In this document: positions 18,599-26,628 of the stretch, in pieces | Layout of the letters: each line of letters starts with the position of its first letter | How positions within the stretch are numbered: position 1 is the first letter of the stretch | Assembly: GCF_003858655.1 (NCBI RefSeq) | Contig: NZ_RQXV01000001.1 | Location: 558,001 to 622,000, forward strand | From: Amphritea balenae | Lineage (GTDB): Bacteria > Pseudomonadota > Gammaproteobacteria > Pseudomonadales > Balneatricaceae | DNA length: 64,000 nt | Direction of reading: 5' to 3' | The notes under the pieces: model-generated | What the model was told of the DNA's origin: nothing | Seen by the model: the letters and a program-made list of their open reading frames with translations, nothing else | Databases searched by the model: none | Position numbers and translations under genes: made by a program

Positions 18599-19558
18599 AT
18601 GAACACCGAGACAATAATAAAACCACGGTCAGTCGTCATGAAAAACCTCCCAATGGATCTGTTGCGCACTTTTACTACCATCAATGACCTGGGGGGATTT
18701 ACTCAGGCTGGCGAACTGTTAGGTCGTTCACAACCGGCCATCAGTCTGCAGGTAAAACGATTAGAAGAGCTGTTGGATATCCAGCTCTTTAACCGTGCGG
18801 GCGGGCTAAAACTGACCGAAGAGGGCCGTATGCTGTACGAATCAGCACGCAAGATTCTTGAGATGAATGATGCAGTGGTATCCCAGTTATCAGCACCTTC
18901 TGTCAGCGGTACCGTACGCTTAGGTACCCCCAATGATTTTGAAGTTTCTTTTCTGCCGGTACTGCTATCTAAATTCTCCCGTGCCTACCCGGATGTGACA
19001 CTGGATGTAACTTCCGATGTTAGTATTAACCTTCGTGATGGATATAAGAAAGGCTCTTACGACATGGTCATGTCGATGGATGAGTTTCCTGAACACGGCT
19101 TTGCCGACGATGACTATATCGTCGAGACACTATCCTGGATTGCTGATCCGGGTTTTAATCTGAACCGAAGTCAGCCAGTGCCACTGGTGCTTTACCCTCA
19201 GGGTTGTATTTATCGAAAGCATATTACCGATGCTCTGAACGAAGCGGGTATTCCCTGGCGAGTACTTTATTGCTCTTCGAGTCTGCTGGGCATCCAGTCC
19301 GCAATTAAAGCCGGCTTAGGTATTAGCGCACTGGTACTCAATACTATCCCTGAAATATTTCAGGCTGAACAAACCTATAACAATCTCCCTGAATTGGGCA
19401 AAGTTACTATAGGGTTTAATTATGATCAGAACAGCCTGTCCCCTGCCGCAACTCTGCTACTGGACTTTCTGCGCCGCGGACTGAAGCAAAGTCAGGATTA
19501 TCCTGCATCATTAAAAATACCTTCAGCTACTGGCAACAGCTATCTTTCCGCTCGCTAA
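18599..19558 (+). CDS. LysR-family transcriptional regulator
   Basis: About 319 residues. N-terminal winged helix-turn-helix (LPMDLLRTFTTINDLGGFTQ, GRSQPAISLQVKRLEELLD) and a periplasmic-binding-fold effector domain (GTVRLGTPNDFEVSFLPVLL onward). The ATG at 18599 is chosen over 18566; AAGGGG lies upstream and the earlier start would lie inside the candidate operator. It converges with the MFS gene, overlapping its 3' end by 36 bp. The shared upstream motif suggests it controls the creatinase transcript and itself. Confidence 0.88.
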   Translation: MNTETIIKPRSVVMKNLPMDLLRTFTTINDLGGFTQAGELLGRSQPAISLQVKRLEELLDIQLFNRAGGLKLTEEGRMLYESARKILEMNDAVVSQLSAPSVSGTVRLGTPNDFEVSFLPVLLSKFSRAYPDVTLDVTSDVSINLRDGYKKGSYDMVMSMDEFPEHGFADDDYIVETLSWIADPGFNLNRSQPVPLVLYPQGCIYRKHITDALNEAGIPWRVLYCSSSLLGIQSAIKAGLGISALVLNTIPEIFQAEQTYNNLPELGKVTIGFNYDQNSLSPAATLLLDFLRRGLKQSQDYPASLKIPSATGNSYLSAR

Positions 19559-20767
19559 TATCCGGACCGAAGGTTGATCTTTATCTCCTTCGCGACGGCT
19601 AAAACTGTAGATCAGCGATGCCAGTAATAACGTTAGCCCCAGCATAGTAAATAACAGCCGATACTGTTCAGGCAGAGATAGTTGAGCAGCCGCTCCCCAC
19701 TCCAGCAACCAACCACTTATCGCCTGTATCAGAGCAACACCTGCGATACTCACCGCCGTCAGTACCGCCATCCCCCGCCCCAGATATTCAGGGGCAAGAA
19801 ATGTTCGGGAATGGGACATCAACAATGGATAGTTAAAACCAAACAAACCGATAAGCACAAAAGCCCACATCGCAAACCAGACACTGGTCCTTGGAAAAAA
19901 GGCCAAAGCAACAAAAGGAATCACTGCCAGCATCGCGCTGGCCAGAACCACCAGCTTGGTAGAATTTAACCGGTGATCAAGCCAACCCAGCATAAAGGTT
20001 CCCAGCGCCATTGCCACAGACATCGCCATCAGAACCAGTCCCCGTTCTGCAGGATCTGAATGATATATGTCGGCCAGATAAGGGCCGCTCCAGACGCCCC
20101 TTATAGCCATCAATACAGCATAACTGGCCAGGAACATTGGCAACAGCAACCACAGCGACCGGATCCGAAGAATACTTGCCATACCCATTAGCATTCTTGT
20201 CAGCGTTTCATCGCTATTTGAAGGTTTATCAGATCCCAAACCAAAGAAACACAGTAGTCCAACCAATCCTGTAATCAGAGCGATCAACTGCATCGATCCA
20301 CGCCAACCAATCGTTTGCGCAAGCAACGCCAGCGGTGTTGTTCCCAGCAGATCACCAATACTGCCGATGGAAATCACCAGCGCCGTGATATAAGCAAACC
20401 TTAATGGTTCAAAGCAACGCCCGATAAACAGCATAGTACCGGTAAATACCGGCGCACAGCCGATTCCTATCAAGCTCTGGGCTAACAACGCCAGGGAGTA
20501 ACTATCTGCAACACTGAATAACAAAGTCCCCAATACCGCAAACAACAAAAAAGCGGCGATAGTCAATCGCCCACCAAACTTATCTAATGCAATGCCACAG
20601 GGAATCTGGGCGATAGCAAAGCTAATAAAAAATGCCGATGCCAGTAACCCTAAACGACTCTCATCCAGTAATAACTCTGCTGTTAGCTCTGGTGCTATGA
20701 CCGCCAGCATACCGCGATAGAACAGACTGATGGCGTATGCAGCACAGAGTATCGCCAGCTCAACCAT
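19523..20767 (-). CDS. MFS transporter
   Basis: A 414-residue major facilitator protein with twelve predicted helices; the A-motif-like loop IALDKFGGRLTIAAF lies between helices 2 and 3. It starts 13 bp after the ACT-domain gene and is the last gene of the minus-strand run from creatinase. The substrate is unknown. Possibilities from context are uptake or efflux of a creatine-related compound, sarcosine or urea-derived product; none is shown by sequence. Its 3' end overlaps the convergent LysR gene. Confidence 0.85.
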   Translation of the reverse strand: MVELAILCAAYAISLFYRGMLAVIAPELTAELLLDESRLGLLASAFFISFAIAQIPCGIALDKFGGRLTIAAFLLFAVLGTLLFSVADSYSLALLAQSLIGIGCAPVFTGTMLFIGRCFEPLRFAYITALVISIGSIGDLLGTTPLALLAQTIGWRGSMQLIALITGLVGLLCFFGLGSDKPSNSDETLTRMLMGMASILRIRSLWLLLPMFLASYAVLMAIRGVWSGPYLADIYHSDPAERGLVLMAMSVAMALGTFMLGWLDHRLNSTKLVVLASAMLAVIPFVALAFFPRTSVWFAMWAFVLIGLFGFNYPLLMSHSRTFLAPEYLGRGMAVLTAVSIAGVALIQAISGWLLEWGAAAQLSLPEQYRLLFTMLGLTLLLASLIYSFSRREGDKDQPSVRILASGKIAVASS

Positions 20768-20780
20768 TCACTGAACACCT

Positions 20781-21347
20781 TCAACAGGCAAGTGCATTGG
20801 TGGGTTCGATAACGCTGAGCCGAATACTCAGTCCGGGGGACAGTCTATGCAGCGCCTGCAGCAGGTCAGGCTCGGATAACAAACGGGACATTCTGGCACG
20901 GATACGGGCACTGAACTGCTGCTCACCTACCAATGAGCGCCCCAGATATTGCTGATTCAACTGTTCAGTCTCTGCGCCATGGCACTCTAAAATCATGCGG
21001 ATATCATGGTCTATGCCGAAGCGATACTGACCTTTGAGATCCAATACCAGGTAGCTGTCTGATTGCTCTGCGCATTTATACTCAGAACGCTTATATTCAG
21101 AACGCTCATCCAACTCATCAATAGCAATGACTTCAACCCCTTTCAGTGCAAACTCAGCAAACATTTTTTGGGCAAAAGGGATATGAGTATCAGGCAGGCA
21201 CACTTTATAAAGCGCCATTACCCGGCCTGCCATGACAGTTTGCTGACTATCGAGAAAAACGCCTTCCATCAACGCAATCGTTTCACAAAACTTTTTTAAT
21301 TGTTCAGGCTGATCATTGCCCGTCACTGTTAATAACCAGGTCGCCAT
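20781..21347 (-). CDS. ACT-domain protein related to GcvR
   Basis: A 188-residue protein beginning TWLLTVTGNDQPEQLKKFCE, a standard ACT-domain start, with a second possible ACT-like half (SDSYLVLDLKGQYRFGIDHD). The layout resembles the glycine cleavage repressor GcvR. Between the halves is a short tandem duplication RSEYKRSEYK, also visible as a DNA repeat near 21082-21110. It sits between TRAP system 2 and the MFS gene. Since creatine and betaine breakdown end in glycine, a glycine-sensing role is a reasonable inference, not proven. Confidence 0.7.
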   Translation of the reverse strand: MATWLLTVTGNDQPEQLKKFCETIALMEGVFLDSQQTVMAGRVMALYKVCLPDTHIPFAQKMFAEFALKGVEVIAIDELDERSEYKRSEYKCAEQSDSYLVLDLKGQYRFGIDHDIRMILECHGAETEQLNQQYLGRSLVGEQQFSARIRARMSRLLSEPDLLQALHRLSPGLSIRLSVIEPTNALAC

Positions 21348-21486
21348 AGCAACACTCCTGCGAAGAAGTACAGCCGTTTATTAACAACGCTGCACTAGTG
21401 AAATAAGCAACGGATACCAGACTTATCTGATATCCGTCTTAGCGATGACTTTTGAAAACAGAATTTAGAAAAACGAGCTCAGAGAA

Positions 21487-22788
21487 CTAGTCCAACAGGC
21501 TTGGCAGCCACAGGCTCAGCTCGGGTATGAAAGTCACAATAAACACCATCGGCAGATGTCCAAGTAACAGGAACTTCATGGTCGGCCCGATATATTTATC
21601 CAGTGATAATTTGGTCACTCCCCCGGCCATATACAACAATGGAGCACAAGGTGGTGAGATATTACCCAGCCCAAGGTTAGTACCAACAATGGCTGCAAAA
21701 TGGATAGGATCTATGCCGATTTTTTGCACTACCGGCATCAGAATAATCGCTGCTAAGACACCACCGGATACATCATCAACGATCATGCCCATTAGCAGTA
21801 ATAACAGATTGATAATAAGTAGCAGCACAATTTTATTATCTGAGATGCTTAACAGTAGCTCGGCAAACTGATTGGGTATCTGAGCCAGAATCATGCCCCG
21901 GCTAAGGATAAACAGGAAGAACAACACCATAATCACCGAGCCGGTCAGAATGGCCGCATCCTTACTCGATTCAAACAGGTTCCGAATGGTCATTGTCCGA
22001 TAGATAACAAAACCGACAAACAGTGTGTAAACCAGTGCCACGGCCCCGGCTTCGGTCGGTGTAGCTATGCCACTATAGATACCGCCCAGAATAATAAACG
22101 GCATGATAATCGCCAGAGTCGCACGCTTTCCGGCATTCCAGATTTCACTACCTACTTCACGCATAGGCAGCTTTGGCGACACCTTGATGGTGGTATTTTT
22201 ACGCAGAAACCAGAAATTCAGCGCACAATACACCAGGGCCAACAGAATGCCCGGTAACATCGTCGCAAGAAAAACTTTAGCAACAGACTGACGGGTCGCT
22301 ATTGCGAATACAATCATCGGAATACTCGGCGGTATCATCAATGCCAGTACCGAAGATACGGCAACCAGGGCTGTTGCATGACCTTCGGGATAACCTTCCC
22401 TGATCATCCGCGGAACCATAATTTTGCCGATCGCAGCAATAGCCGCTGAAGCACTACCGGAAATCGCACCAAACATGGCACAACTGAGCACGGTTACCGC
22501 ACCTAAACCACCTTTAGTACGACCCACAAACGCGTTCACAAAATCCAATAACCGCTCAGATATCCCTCCGGTACCCATCAGAGTGCCTGCCTGAACAAAC
22601 AGTGGAAGTGCTAACAGGGAGAATGCTCCGATCTGGGAGTAGCCATAGCCGGCATGGAAAGAAATATCAGTACCGGACTGAATACCGTAAAACAGCGCTC
22701 CCAGGCCGAAAGAAAAACCTACTGGTACTTCAAGTAGCAGTAGCAGAACGACAATCGCAATAGTCAGGAAGAATATTGTCATGACCAC
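21487..22788 (-). CDS. dctM: TRAP transporter large permease subunit DctM (system 2)
   Basis: A 433-residue polytopic DctM-family subunit: FGAISGSASAAIAAIGKIMV, NLGLGNISPPCAPLLYMAGG and MGMIVDDVSGGVLAAIILMP are the family blocks. It follows its DctQ by 89 bp. Similar in length and arrangement to systems 1 and 3 in this window but clearly divergent from both, so the three are not recent copies. Confidence 0.93.
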   Translation of the reverse strand: MVMTIFFLTIAIVVLLLLLEVPVGFSFGLGALFYGIQSGTDISFHAGYGYSQIGAFSLLALPLFVQAGTLMGTGGISERLLDFVNAFVGRTKGGLGAVTVLSCAMFGAISGSASAAIAAIGKIMVPRMIREGYPEGHATALVAVSSVLALMIPPSIPMIVFAIATRQSVAKVFLATMLPGILLALVYCALNFWFLRKNTTIKVSPKLPMREVGSEIWNAGKRATLAIIMPFIILGGIYSGIATPTEAGAVALVYTLFVGFVIYRTMTIRNLFESSKDAAILTGSVIMVLFFLFILSRGMILAQIPNQFAELLLSISDNKIVLLLIINLLLLLMGMIVDDVSGGVLAAIILMPVVQKIGIDPIHFAAIVGTNLGLGNISPPCAPLLYMAGGVTKLSLDKYIGPTMKFLLLGHLPMVFIVTFIPELSLWLPSLLD

Positions 22789-22877
22789 ACCTTATTTTTA
22801 TTGTTTTGCTTAGCCCTGTTCAGGGCTGATATCCAGAGTTAATCTACAGAGCTAACATTCAACACTGCTGTTCAGAT

Positions 22878-23474
22878 CTACTTTTGCTCTGAACCATTAT
22901 CAGGACCATTTTTCAGATCCCGCACTTCCGCAATAATCTGTAGGCAGTAATAGAACGCCATCAGTGCAAAGCCCGTAACCATGCTGAAATCCCATAGATA
23001 TTTAGGCCAGCGCATATAGATACTTTTGCGGTGCAGATCCAGATTGAACTGTGCAAATTTCAGCGCAAAATAACCAAACACACAGACGGCTAACAAACAG
23101 GCAACAGAGCCCGCCAGGCGGATCGCCTGAATCAGCGTGCGATTTTTAAAGATCAGGGCGATAATGCCCCCGGAGATATGGTCCTGATCCCGGGTCGCGT
23201 AGATCATGCCCAGAAAATAGGCCCACAGCGCCAGCATCGGTGCCAGCTCTTCAATTCCCAGAAAAGGCGATTCCAGGCCATAGCGCATCACTACCTGTGC
23301 CGCCATCAGCAAACCCAGCGCAATGGTTGCGATAACCATCGCTATAGCAATCACTTGTGCCAACCGGGCTTCAACCCGATAAAATAAGCTTTGCCTGGCT
23401 TTAGCGTCCCCCGGTACAGCTTTAATGTAAGCCGGTCCGATCATTTCATCCGGATGGGTATACTCGATACTCAT
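22878..23474 (-). CDS. dctQ: TRAP transporter small permease subunit DctQ (system 2)
   Basis: A 198-residue DctQ-type membrane protein (VIAIAMVIATIALGLLMAAQ, LAPMLALWAYFLGMIYATRD, two further helices). The frame extends up to 23573, but the ATG at 23474 has a GGGAG ribosome-binding site eight bases upstream and the extra 33 codons fall inside an inverted-repeat element, so they are not part of the protein. Unlike systems 1 and 3 the gap to dctP is long, 360 bp. Confidence 0.88.
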   Translation of the reverse strand: MSIEYTHPDEMIGPAYIKAVPGDAKARQSLFYRVEARLAQVIAIAMVIATIALGLLMAAQVVMRYGLESPFLGIEELAPMLALWAYFLGMIYATRDQDHISGGIIALIFKNRTLIQAIRLAGSVACLLAVCVFGYFALKFAQFNLDLHRKSIYMRWPKYLWDFSMVTGFALMAFYYCLQIIAEVRDLKNGPDNGSEQK

Positions 23475-23500
23475 AATAAAACTCCCGTTGAGTGCTCTTA

Positions 23501-23777
23501 GGAATCTGCGAACAAGTCCCAAGCACCTCAGGCTTACAGAGCGGTTCAAGTTCGAGGCAGCGATTACAGACATGCTGGTTGCCTGTCGAAAATCGTTAAC
23601 AAAGAAATTGGATCGCTCTGCTAGCCCCCTTTTCTTTAAAAAGAAGGGTGGGCATTAAATTGACTTACTGCTTTGTCAGGCCACTTGGAAAGGACTCGTC
23701 ATTCCGCTGCGCAGCCTTTCGCACACTAAGTCAATTTACTGTCCACTGAGAAAACTTAGGACTTATTCGCCGGTTCC
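23501..23777. repeat. MITE-like element with imperfect terminal inverted repeats between dctP and dctQ
   Basis: Left end GGAATCTGCGAACAAGTCC (23501-23519) matches the reverse complement of the right end (23759-23777) at 16 of 19 bases. Inside is a second, perfect 12-bp inverted repeat TAAATTGACTTA / TAAGTCAATTTA (23656-23667, 23727-23738). A lone relative of the end sequence occurs at 40592-40609. No transposase is encoded. Interpreted as a small non-autonomous mobile element or a transposon relic. Confidence 0.55.
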
Positions 23778-23784
23778 CTTACAA

Positions 23785-23817
23785 AAAGAGCCTGCTAATG
23801 CAGTTCGCAGGCTCTTT
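23785..23817 (-). terminator. Terminator after dctP (system 2)
   Basis: Perfect 11-bp stem (23785-23795 with 23807-23817), 11-base loop, U-rich on the minus strand. It lies 18 bp after the dctP stop and should limit expression of the distal permease genes. Confidence 0.88.
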
Positions 23818-23834
23818 AGAACTACCCCGGGCTA

Positions 23835-24860
23835 TTACAGACCGGCAGTTTGCTTAAGATCAGACATGATCTCTTTACCCAACAGGCCTTCCATAATCGG
23901 CCATTCAACTTCCATTACAGTCTGCTTATATGCAGCAGCTTGTGCAGGATCTTGCTCCAGTACTTCAATACCTGCAGCCTGAATTTTATCCAACCAACCC
24001 TGGCTGAACTCTTCAGCATTATCCCAGGCCCAGCCTGTCGCATAGTCAGCGGCTTCCCGTACCCATGCACGCTCCTGATCACTCAAACCTGCCAACCAGC
24101 TCTTACTTGCGATCCAGAAAGTCGGCTCGAAAGATTCACGGGTATAAACATAAGCTCGCAGAACATCACGGAACATCAACACTTCATACGGTGGAGAGAA
24201 CGCACGACCATCGATCGCACCTGTTTGCAAAGCGGTATGCACTTCAGAAAATGCCATCGGCACTACGGAGAAACCCAAAGCACTGTAACGATCGATCGCC
24301 ATAGGATAGTTAGGCACACGAATCTTAAAGCCCTTAGCGTCCTGAGGAATTTTCACCGGAACATCAACGCCTTTACGTACCACATAACCGGTAAAATCGG
24401 TCGGCAACGTGCCCAGTAGTTCAACATTCAGGCCGTCATAGATCTCAGCGAAGAGCTTATCCATCTGACTACCCGGACCATACACTTTTGTCGCACTCGG
24501 CCAGTCATCAGCAACATAACCCAGGTTGGCAATATCAAGGCGCGGATCCAGCTCGGAGTTAGACCAGGCCATCGTCATAGGTAAAGCGCCCTGCATTACC
24601 TGCTCGGTAATAGTTGACCAGTCACCCAGATCGCCACCCGGATGATATTCAATATTGACAGTACCGCCAGACAACTCATCCAGCTTGCTGATAAACTGTT
24701 CAGAGACACTGTTAAAGATATGATCGGTTGGCATTACATGGGCCAGAATATGGCCATTCTCAGCTGCCTGAACCTGAGTCGGCAGTGTTGCAGTTAACGC
24801 ACTTGCGGAGAGGGCTGCTGCGGCGAGCACCCCGGTAAACTTTTTGCTAAATCGGGTCAT
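23835..24860 (-). CDS. dctP: TRAP transporter periplasmic binding protein DctP (system 2)
   Basis: A 341-residue receptor with signal peptide ending near VQA (about residue 33). Family blocks: ISKLDELSGGTVNIEYHPGG, KGFKIRVPNYPMAIDRYSAL with the ligand Arg, and VHTALQTGAIDGRAFSPPYE. It starts 161 bp after the creatinase stop on the same strand. Context therefore points to creatine or a related guanidino or methylated amino acid as ligand; this is inference only. Confidence 0.9.
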   Translation of the reverse strand: MTRFSKKFTGVLAAAALSASALTATLPTQVQAAENGHILAHVMPTDHIFNSVSEQFISKLDELSGGTVNIEYHPGGDLGDWSTITEQVMQGALPMTMAWSNSELDPRLDIANLGYVADDWPSATKVYGPGSQMDKLFAEIYDGLNVELLGTLPTDFTGYVVRKGVDVPVKIPQDAKGFKIRVPNYPMAIDRYSALGFSVVPMAFSEVHTALQTGAIDGRAFSPPYEVLMFRDVLRAYVYTRESFEPTFWIASKSWLAGLSDQERAWVREAADYATGWAWDNAEEFSQGWLDKIQAAGIEVLEQDPAQAAAYKQTVMEVEWPIMEGLLGKEIMSDLKQTAGL

Positions 24861-25021
24861 TTGACCACCTCTATTATTTTTATTAGTGGAACAGGATCTT
24901 GCATTGTCTGCCGTAACAGCAGGGTATCCCCTGCCTCTGCCTCCGTTGAGCTGACAGGCGCAGGTCTATCTGCCCCCTTAAACAATAAGATTGTACGGGG
25001 GACAGTTAACTGGATCAGTTA

Positions 25022-26233
25022 TCAGGATTTAACGATGTTGTGCTCCGGACCGAATGGGAACTTAGTGATGTTTTCAACACTGTCCTCACCTACTACCAGA
25101 ATGTCATGCTCGCGGTAGCCACCGGCGCCCGCCTTACCTTCAGGTAACATCAGCATAGGTTCCATAGAAACCACCATGCCCGGCTCGATGATTGTGTCGA
25201 CATCTTCACGTAACTCCAGTCCTGCTTCGCGGCCGTAGTAGTGGCTCAATGTGCCGAAGGAATGGCCATAGCCAAAGGTGCGGTACTGTAATACATCATG
25301 CTGCAGGAATATTTCGTTCAGCTCGGCGGCGATATCGCTGCAACGAGCACCCGGACGGATCAACTCAAGACCACGGCGGTGCACTTTACAGTTAATTTCC
25401 CACAGTTCCAGATGACGATCAGAGGCAAACTCACTGAACAAAGTACGTTCCAGCGCGGTGTAGTAACCGGCGATCATCGGGAAAGTATTCAGGCTCAGAA
25501 TATCGCCGGCTTCAACTTTACGGCTGGTCACCGGGTTATGCGCGCCGTCGGTATTGATACCAGACTGGAACCAAACCCAGGTATCCATCAGCTCGCCATG
25601 AGGATAAATATCAGCAATCGCTCGCACCATCGCTTGTACACCGGCTAATGCAACCTCATACTCAGGCACTCCAACTGCGATCGCATCACGAATAGCAGCA
25701 CCACCGATATCTGCAACACGAGCACCGTTTTTAATAACAGCGATCTCTTCATCTGACTTGATCATGCGCATTTTCATAGTCGGTACACCGATATCGGCGA
25801 AATCAGACGATGGGAATGCGGCTTTCATTTTTTCCAGGTTTTGCAGTGGCATATGATCGTATTCAACACCGATCTTGCTGCCATCTTTAACCAGATTTTT
25901 CAGCGCGTAGAAGAAGTTATCTTTCTGCCAGTCGGTATAAACAACGTTATCGCCCAGTTGATTACGACGGTACGGCTGTCCGCCATCGATGTTCGCCGTA
26001 ACGGTTGTGTAAGTATCCTGAGTAACCACCAGGCCATAATCACGACCAAAACGGCAGTAAACGAAGTCACTGTAGTAATTGATGTTGTGGTAAGAAGTAA
26101 ACAACACCGCCTGCAGGTCGTTTTCAGCCATATAGCGACGCAGCTTTGCCAGACGAGCTCCCAGCTCCTCTTTAGAAAACGTAGGCTGCACCTTTTCGCC
26201 GTTTGGAATCGACAAAGTGTGTGGCATCTGCAT
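25022..26233 (-). CDS. Creatinase (creatine amidinohydrolase)
   Basis: Hydrolyses creatine to sarcosine and urea in the cytoplasm. With the ATG at 26233 the protein is 403 residues, the same as Pseudomonas putida creatinase, and the known catalytic residues fall at identical numbers: His232 (NTDGAHNPVTSRK), Glu262 (YYTALERTLF) and Glu358 (VVSMEPMLML). Long stretches such as FGYGHSFGTLSHYYGREAGL match the family. Fold: creatinase N-domain then pita-bread domain without the metal ligands of aminopeptidase P. The frame extends to 26317, but AAGAGGA lies eight bases before 26233. First gene ahead of TRAP system 2. Confidence 0.95.
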   Translation of the reverse strand: MQMPHTLSIPNGEKVQPTFSKEELGARLAKLRRYMAENDLQAVLFTSYHNINYYSDFVYCRFGRDYGLVVTQDTYTTVTANIDGGQPYRRNQLGDNVVYTDWQKDNFFYALKNLVKDGSKIGVEYDHMPLQNLEKMKAAFPSSDFADIGVPTMKMRMIKSDEEIAVIKNGARVADIGGAAIRDAIAVGVPEYEVALAGVQAMVRAIADIYPHGELMDTWVWFQSGINTDGAHNPVTSRKVEAGDILSLNTFPMIAGYYTALERTLFSEFASDRHLELWEINCKVHRRGLELIRPGARCSDIAAELNEIFLQHDVLQYRTFGYGHSFGTLSHYYGREAGLELREDVDTIIEPGMVVSMEPMLMLPEGKAGAGGYREHDILVVGEDSVENITKFPFGPEHNIVKS

Positions 26234-26570
26234 ATTTGAAATCCTCTTATTTTTGTAATTTTTATTACGTATGACCAATGGCACTGTCGCTGGTCTGAAC
26301 GTGATATCAGCAAGCACTCTGCTGCTGGAAAATCAGATTAGCCGCTACCAACTCATAACAGAAATCAATAGTTTTAATGTAATCATTAACAATGCAAATG
26401 AGGTAGCAATGACAATAGCCAGAGCCATGAATCAGTCCAAAAAGAAGATTTATCCGGAGACTTGTAGAAGATAAATACGCTGCTATTTAGAGCGATCTTG
26501 TGTGTACCGGAGGAGAGTTAGCAGACATAATGACCTGCTATAGAGCTCCTTTTAAGAGCTCTGCAGGCAT
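26234..26570. promoter_or_regulatory. Creatinase upstream region
   Basis: Gene-free leader of the creatinase transcript. It contains the LysR-linked motif at 26366-26387 and a strong hairpin at 26534-26567 (CCTGC and AGAGCTC arms with their complements) that abuts the upstream terminator. No small gene is supported. Confidence 0.5.
26366..26387. promoter_or_regulatory. Candidate LysR operator upstream of creatinase
   Basis: CAATAGTTTTAATG, two bases, then ATCATT: 20 of 22 positions identical to 18545-18566 before the LysR gene. It is centred about 140 bp upstream of the creatinase start. AATGCAAATG, the inverse of CATTTGCATT at the other site, follows within ten bases. Confidence 0.6.
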
Positions 26571-26595
26571 AAAAAAAGGGAAGCTTTCGCTTCCC
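26571..26595 (-). terminator. Terminator after the M20 hydrolase gene
   Basis: Seven-bp stem GGGAAGC/GCTTCCC with a TTTC tetraloop (26578-26595) and seven U on the minus strand. It ends the hydrolase transcript, so creatinase needs its own promoter. Confidence 0.88.
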
Positions 26596-26628
26596 CTTAA
26601 TAACATTCAAAAGATGATCGCCAGACTG

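Noticed and set aside
23475-23573. 33-codon N-terminal extension of DctQ (system 2)
   Set aside because: Lies within the inverted-repeat element, and a good ribosome-binding site precedes the internal ATG.
25022-26233. Xaa-Pro aminopeptidase
   Set aside because: Same fold, but the metal ligands of aminopeptidase P are missing and the creatinase catalytic residues are at exact positions.
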